NCBI GenBank assembly: GCA_035328405.1
Contig: DAOLIT010000024.1
Location: 4,109 to 68,108, forward strand
DNA length: 64,000 nucleotides
Direction of reading: 5' to 3'
DNA from: JAEUKA01 sp035328405
GTDB lineage: Bacteria > Myxococcota_A > Polyangia > Palsa-1104 > JAEUJZ01
This document shows, piece by piece, positions 59,827 through 64,000 of this stretch; within the stretch, counting starts at the first letter, position 1, and each line of letters opens with the position of its first letter. Both the position numbers and the translations under genes were made by a program. The notes beneath the pieces are model-generated. The model saw nothing but the letters and a program-made list of their open reading frames with translations. It had not been told where the DNA came from and searched no databases.

Positions 59827-62094
59827 TCACCTGTTTTTTCGTGCCCCGTGATCTTGGCCTGGCATGCGAGGCGGCGCGGTGGTTGTTAGGAGGGTCAGGT
59901 CGTATTCCGTGAGCGCCCAAGCGGCATGAACCTGCGCGGCGATTTCTTGTTCCAACAGGTGCAACCGACGGACAAGATCCCCGTGCGAAACATCGGGGGT
60001 TGCTTTCTGTGCGTGCAAAGCCAGGCATTCGGAAACGGCTCGTTCGGTGGATTCCCTTTGCGCTGGGGTCGGGGTCGGAATGGGCACGGTCGAAAGGAAA
60101 CTCGCAAACATGCGGAGTACATCGTCTTTTCCGTGCTGCGCGGTTCGCCACAAATACCACCACATTGCAGGTGAATTGAGGCATGCCAAAAGCCACAAAT
60201 CCGACGACGGGACAAGGTACGCGGTGTTGCTTGCGAGCATTCCTGCGGGGGCCAAAGCAAAGTCTGGACGCCACAAAATGTCAGGCACAACCAGGGTCTG
60301 TTTTGCAACCCCCTTTGCATCGGTGCGCGAGGCGAGTTTCCACGCGGGACGCTGCTTTTTGCGGCAGGCGGTTGCTCCCCAAGGCGCGGGCAACTGTTCG
60401 CGTACGTGTCGGTATACGGCAGGGAGCGCATCGGACAATTCCTGTTCCGAAGAAAAATCGGAAAGGTCGAGCAAGCGGGTTCCCTTCCATTTGGGCACCC
60501 AACGCTTGATATCTTGTCCTCGGAGAATGGGCTTAAGGACGGCCTCTGCATGGGCATCTTGCGCAACGAGTTTCTGCGCGATTTCCTGTGAAAGAAGGAA
60601 CGCCCGGTTGCACCCCGTTTTGATACCGTAGCGCGGCGGAGTTCCAACGTACTGTAGAAGAGGAGTTCCTCCTTTCTCCAATTTGTGCAAAAGAGTCCGT
60701 TCCTGTTTTGGCACAAGCAGCCACGGTGCAGCAGACAACTCCGTTTGCGGAATGCAGAACGTATGTTGCTTCACACAAGAGGAAAGCGGTTCTGTTTGCA
60801 GCACATGACGGGGTACGATCGCGACCTGCACTGCATGGTTTTTCGGGGGTGCAAGTTTACGCAACGTGACCAGACACGGAAACGCATCTGCGTCGGGAAA
60901 AAGGGGTGCATGACCGAAATCCACAAGCGTTTCCACGACGCACGTTGTGGACAGGTGCTGCCGCAAGGTTTCCGCGTATCCCGCGCGGAGCCATTTGTTC
61001 GATACAACAAAACCGAGTCTGCCGCCGGGGCGCAGCATACGGAGTCCGCGCTCGAAAAAGTAGACGAACAGATCGGCTCTTCCGTTGTAGGTGACGTAGT
61101 GCGCGCGGAAATGATCTTTGCACGCGGACAATTGCTCTTGCCGTACAAAAGGGGGGTTTCCCAAAATCACCTCGAAACCGTCGGGCCAGCCGTCCATTTG
61201 TCGTTGGGAAACAGGCTGAGACTCGGAAACGGAAACGGGAAATGGACAGGCAAAGGGGTCGATTTTGGGGTCGCCGATCACGCTGTTTCCGCGCAACAGG
61301 AAACGATCCCAATGGGTGAAGGGAAGGTCGGGGATCGCGGCCTTGAGCCACAACGACAGCCTCGCAAAGGCGATGGTTTCTGCGTTGCGATCGATGCCAA
61401 ACAATTGGTCGGCGAGAAGCTTGCGGCTGTTGGAAAAAGCATCGCGATGTGAGAGGGAAACATCCAGATCGGAAAGGGCGCGATCGATGCGCGCAAACTC
61501 CTGCGAAAGGTTGTCCCAGGCGGACAAAAGAAACACGCCCGCGCCACAAGAGGGGTCCAATACGCGAATACGGGCGAGTGCATCGCGATACGCAAGCCAA
61601 GTTGTGAGGTCTGCTTTCCCGTCGGAAAAATGGTGTTTCCAGACCTCGGCGATGGTACGACCGAGCGTTTCCGATGCGAGGTATTGCGTGACAAAGGGGG
61701 GCGTAAAGAACATGCCCTCTGTGTTGCGCACGGTTTCCGTTTTTTTGTGGGGGGAAACCGATTTGGGGCCCCAACAGGCAAGCGTTTGCTCGAACAATTG
61801 ACCGAGTTCTTCGATCGAAAATTCCGAAAATGGGGCCTCCGTGAAAGGGGTTTGGTCGGTTCCACCAAACGCACTTTGTGTCCATGCGGCAGCGTCGCGA
61901 CAAAGCGCGCAATCCTCTGCATGCAGAGTGGGCAGGGTCACTCCGCGTGGCTTGGCCCATGCGACCAAAATCGCTCGGCCCAAAAAGTGGCGCAGGTGGT
62001 TTTGCAGATCGGACAGAGGCTCTGTGGGATGTGCAGGACGCAGCGATTCGACCATCTTGGTGAGTCGCGTGCGAAATGGAGCAGAAAAATGCAA
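59827..62094 (-). CDS. Class I DNA adenine methyltransferase (Eco57I/TaqI type)
   Basis: A 755-residue SAM-dependent enzyme. Motif X-like region EGMFFTPPFVTQYLASETL precedes motif I VLDPSCGAGVFLLSAW; the acidic LFGIDRNAETIAFARLSLWL follows; and the catalytic motif IV is ILGNPPFVRQEQ, so it should methylate adenine N6. GYAETLRQHL and GYLGFVVSNKW-like LGFVVSNKWLRAG support this. The C-terminal half (~400-730) resembles a TaqI-type target-recognition domain (YGIKTGCNRAFLLS, LKPILRGQDIKRW). No PD-(D/E)XK nuclease motif appears in the N-terminal ~130 residues, and no endonuclease gene is next to it, so it is a solitary methyltransferase or part of a split defence system. The Met at ~62055 is an alternative start. 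Confidence 0.85.
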   Translation of the reverse strand: MHFSAPFRTRLTKMVESLRPAHPTEPLSDLQNHLRHFLGRAILVAWAKPRGVTLPTLHAEDCALCRDAAAWTQSAFGGTDQTPFTEAPFSEFSIEELGQLFEQTLACWGPKSVSPHKKTETVRNTEGMFFTPPFVTQYLASETLGRTIAEVWKHHFSDGKADLTTWLAYRDALARIRVLDPSCGAGVFLLSAWDNLSQEFARIDRALSDLDVSLSHRDAFSNSRKLLADQLFGIDRNAETIAFARLSLWLKAAIPDLPFTHWDRFLLRGNSVIGDPKIDPFACPFPVSVSESQPVSQRQMDGWPDGFEVILGNPPFVRQEQLSACKDHFRAHYVTYNGRADLFVYFFERGLRMLRPGGRLGFVVSNKWLRAGYAETLRQHLSTTCVVETLVDFGHAPLFPDADAFPCLVTLRKLAPPKNHAVQVAIVPRHVLQTEPLSSCVKQHTFCIPQTELSAAPWLLVPKQERTLLHKLEKGGTPLLQYVGTPPRYGIKTGCNRAFLLSQEIAQKLVAQDAHAEAVLKPILRGQDIKRWVPKWKGTRLLDLSDFSSEQELSDALPAVYRHVREQLPAPWGATACRKKQRPAWKLASRTDAKGVAKQTLVVPDILWRPDFALAPAGMLASNTAYLVPSSDLWLLACLNSPAMWWYLWRTAQHGKDDVLRMFASFLSTVPIPTPTPAQRESTERAVSECLALHAQKATPDVSHGDLVRRLHLLEQEIAAQVHAAWALTEYDLTLLTTTAPPRMPGQDHGARKNR

Positions 62095-62109
62095 CGGACC
62101 TGCCTGCGG

Positions 62110-62868
62110 TCAGCCGATTTTCCGGCCTACGGTCAGAAGGAAACCGCCGAAGCGACGGACTCCTGGAAGAACGGCGGCTTTGCGTTCGGCTGTCTGGAGC
62201 GCCGGGCCGAAAATGGGCCAACTATGCGTCGCCGAAAACGGTGTCAGGACGCGCAGGCCGTGCACGGTCTCGAGTTGTATGTCGGCAGGAAAATACGAGC
62301 GAATCTGGGACAGCGAATCGTATCGCGTAAACACCGCGTCGTCGGAAATCCCTCCCGAAATTCGCGTCGGACGTTTGAGCCGCTTGATGAGGTAACGCAA
62401 GGACCAAGTGTTGTAGAACTCGGTCAACAGATAGCCGCCGGGGCGAAGCACGCGAGACATTTCGCGCAGGGCCTGCTCGATCGGCTCGACGTGTGCGAGC
62501 ACTTTGAACGAACACACCACATCGAAACAGGCATCGGGAAACGGCAAATCGGTCACTGATCCGCACACCACATCGAGTCGTTTCGACTGTGCTTTTCGCA
62601 GCATGCCCATCGACAAATCGATTCCCACGGCCTGTGCGGCGCGTTCCTGCAAACGCCTGAGCACCAGGCCGGTTCCGCAGCCAGCCTCGAGCAAGTGCGC
62701 GCTTTGCGGCACGTAGCGAGACACCAGTTCGGAAGTCAGGTCGTCGATAAAGGCGTGATAACCCTCGCCACGGTGTTCTTCATACGTGGCAGAAAACTGG
62801 TCGTAATAGTGTTTGTTGCGCAGTTTGGTCACACCCCGTTTTACAGCGCACGCCCCGAAAGAATCCAC
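62110..62868 (-). CDS. Class I SAM-dependent methyltransferase (Methyltransf_11-like)
   Basis: A 252-residue methyltransferase of the small-molecule or quinone type. Motif I is LLEAGCGTGLVLRRL, motif II GIDLSMGMLRKA, then VCGSVTDLPFPDACFDVVCSFKVLAHVEPIEQALREMSRVLRPGGYLL (core FPDACFDVV and LRPGGYLL). The substrate cannot be told. The GTG at 62868 gives the residue count; a GTG 12 codons further in would begin just before LRNKHYYDQF and is equally possible. It ends 15 bases from the DNA methyltransferase start, so the two are cotranscribed. Confidence 0.85.
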   Translation of the reverse strand: MDSFGACAVKRGVTKLRNKHYYDQFSATYEEHRGEGYHAFIDDLTSELVSRYVPQSAHLLEAGCGTGLVLRRLQERAAQAVGIDLSMGMLRKAQSKRLDVVCGSVTDLPFPDACFDVVCSFKVLAHVEPIEQALREMSRVLRPGGYLLTEFYNTWSLRYLIKRLKRPTRISGGISDDAVFTRYDSLSQIRSYFPADIQLETVHGLRVLTPFSATHSWPIFGPALQTAERKAAVLPGVRRFGGFLLTVGRKIG

Positions 62869-62943
62869 CTTGAAACATGGAAACAGAGGACGAGAGCAAA
62901 AACGGGCCGAACCGGACCCCTTTGCTCGTGCCGATTTGGGTGT

Positions 62944-63429
62944 TTAGGGGTTGGTCGGTGCGGCGGTTTTTTCGAGGCCCAGCCGATACACGGAATGACA
63001 GCCGTTGCATCGACTGGTCAGTTTGGCCGTGCGGTCGAGCAATTGCGCCGCATTCTCGCCGGCCTTCACCGCGTCCGCGAGCGCGTCAAAATCCTTGTGC
63101 AGTCCAAAGCCCATTTGTTTGAATTCTTTGGGCAATTTGGCAATGAGTCCTGCGCTGTCATCGGCGGCCATCTTCATCCCCGATGCCCGCGCAGCTTGTT
63201 CTACGTTCCCGAGATTCCCCTCAGACAAACCGAGCAGGATACCGTTCAGGCTGTTGAGCACGCCGCGCATTTCCGTAAGGACCAGATCCCGTTGGTGATT
63301 GCTGAGCGGGATCTCCTTTCGATGGTCTGAGGCCACGACTGTTTTGTCTCGCCAGACATACACACCCGCGAACAGGAAGGTCACGCCCCACAGAGCCACC
63401 GCGAACAGAGAAATTGTTTTTCCGGTCAT
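62944..63429 (-). CDS. Cytochrome c'-like membrane-anchored haem protein
   Basis: A 161-residue protein with an N-terminal membrane anchor or signal (SLFAVALWGVTFLFAGVYVW) and a helical domain whose C-terminus has the haem-attachment motif CNGCH near residue 145, the usual place in cytochrome c' and cytochrome b562-like four-helix bundles. The segment MRGVLNSLNGILLGLSEGNLGNVEQAAR fits helix 1. Role in gas binding or electron transfer is inference. AAAGG six bases upstream supports the start. It is divergent from the FHA gene. Confidence 0.75.
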   Translation of the reverse strand: MTGKTISLFAVALWGVTFLFAGVYVWRDKTVVASDHRKEIPLSNHQRDLVLTEMRGVLNSLNGILLGLSEGNLGNVEQAARASGMKMAADDSAGLIAKLPKEFKQMGFGLHKDFDALADAVKAGENAAQLLDRTAKLTSRCNGCHSVYRLGLEKTAAPTNP

Positions 63430-63465
63430 GTTGAAACCTTTGTGTAGGAGTTGGATGAGTTGAAA

Positions 63466-63481
63466 GTAAATGTTTATTTAC
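63466..63481. promoter_or_regulatory. Inverted repeat in the cytochrome c' / FHA divergent region
   Basis: GTAAAT, four bases GTTT, then ATTTAC: a perfect inverted repeat with six-base arms, flanked by GTTG and CAAC, located 37 bases upstream of the cytochrome gene start. It could be an operator for a redox- or NO-sensing regulator of the FNR type, but it is not the canonical TTGAT-N4-ATCAA. Confidence 0.35.
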
Positions 63482-63697
63482 AACAAGGCAAGAGGGCAGT
63501 TGGTTTCCCGTTTGAGTTTCATTGGATGAGCTTCCTGTCAAGCGTGATGTTCTTGCGACTCCGCCTGTCCAAGACACAACCAAAATCTGGGGATTTTTTG
63601 CCGGGAGCGGTGCGCCCGCAACGCATGGAATTGGCTCGAAGTCGTTGACAAGAACGACAGGTCTGCTTTCCCATGTCTCTTTCAAGTAGGTGCTTTG

Positions 63698-64000
63698 ATG
63701 GGTGGCACGATCAAGATCACGTCAGAAGAGTTCGACGAACCTGCTGAGCCACGATGCGAACTGCGCGTGGTGTTCCGTGGCCCGAATCGAATCGTGAAAG
63801 AGCCAGCGTTTCCCCTGCAACCAAAAGAAACACTTCTTATTGGACGTAAAGAAACGTGCCACATCCGACTCGACGACGGTTCTGTTTCCGAGCTTCATGC
63901 CGAAGCGACATTGACGAAAGACCGTTTTGGTTGCGTGGCCACGCTGACCGATCTTGGCAGCAGCAACGGAACGCAGGTCAACGGGAAAACCATCAAGGAA
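63698..64000 (+). CDS. FHA-domain protein, N-terminal part (partial)
   Basis: The first 101 residues of a protein that runs off the right edge. It is an FHA domain: ETLLIGRKETCHIRLDD, then SELHAEATL and the closing DLGSSNGTQVNGKTI, which hold the phospho-threonine-contact residues. The layout resembles the FHA part of the sigma-54 activator at 43865, so the missing part may be an AAA+ domain. AGTAGG about seven bases upstream supports the ATG at 63698. Confidence 0.85.
   Translation, partial: MGGTIKITSEEFDEPAEPRCELRVVFRGPNRIVKEPAFPLQPKETLLIGRKETCHIRLDDGSVSELHAEATLTKDRFGCVATLTDLGSSNGTQVNGKTIKE

Noticed and set aside
1..64000. tRNA, rRNA, transposase or integrase genes.
   Set aside because: None seen on either strand by motif; short structured RNAs could still be missed by eye.

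Overview
The window is a piece of a bacterial chromosome with dense protein-coding genes on both strands, no rRNA or tRNA gene, no insertion sequence and no CRISPR array that I can see. The gene set suggests a delta-proteobacterium-like or Myxococcota-like Gram-negative: an FHA-domain sigma-54 activator next to a Ser/Thr kinase, many predicted lipoproteins, several beta-barrel outer-membrane proteins, an OmpA-type protein with calcium-binding (thrombospondin type 3-like) repeats, and a surface protein ending in a Cys, hydrophobic stretch and Arg-cluster tail that resembles the MYXO-CTERM sorting signal. No species can be named from this sequence alone.

Layout. 1-7.5 kb: start of an RND efflux pump (minus, runs off the left edge), a FecR/LysM-like envelope protein, prepilin peptidase, a lipoprotein alpha/beta hydrolase and two unknown genes. 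7.6-12.5 kb (minus): a likely acs / PEP-utilising enzyme / GST-like operon. 12.6-17.9 kb: a multi-pass membrane protein, an EF-hand membrane protein, and a coupled pair of envelope genes. 17.9-27.7 kb is a translation and transcription core: on the minus strand prfB (with a programmed +1 frameshift), an RNA methyltransferase and def; divergently rimP-nusA-ylxR-infB-DUF503, whose leader carries an extended -10 promoter and an intrinsic-terminator hairpin just before rimP.

27.7-35.8 kb: an amidohydrolase, an M4 metalloprotease lipoprotein, arginase, a small membrane protein, a helix-turn-helix protein with tandem PPEAL repeats, and a LolC/E-type permease. 35.8-39.8 kb (minus): bioB, translationally coupled to a 1009-residue protein that joins a complete GH13 amylase-type enzyme to a radical SAM domain. 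This is the most unusual architecture in the window. 39.8-43.8 kb (minus): a protein with three XRE-like helix-turn-helix segments, an exported unknown and an AidB-like acyl-CoA dehydrogenase.

43.9-56.2 kb (plus) looks like a signalling and surface island: FHA/sigma-54 activator, Ser/Thr kinase fused to a formylglycine-generating-enzyme-like domain, a small lipoprotein, a caspase-fold peptidase, a repeat lipoprotein, a glycine-rich surface protein with a perfect 20-bp palindrome in its upstream region, and an OmpA-family protein. 56.4-59.2 kb: pyruvate phosphate dikinase. 59.3-63.4 kb (minus): a cysteine-cluster protein, a solitary DNA methyltransferase, a small-molecule-type methyltransferase and a cytochrome c'-like protein. 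The window ends inside another FHA-domain gene.

Start codons were moved downstream of the longest open frame wherever a Shine-Dalgarno sequence, signal peptide or family N-terminus favoured it; those choices are stated in the entries.
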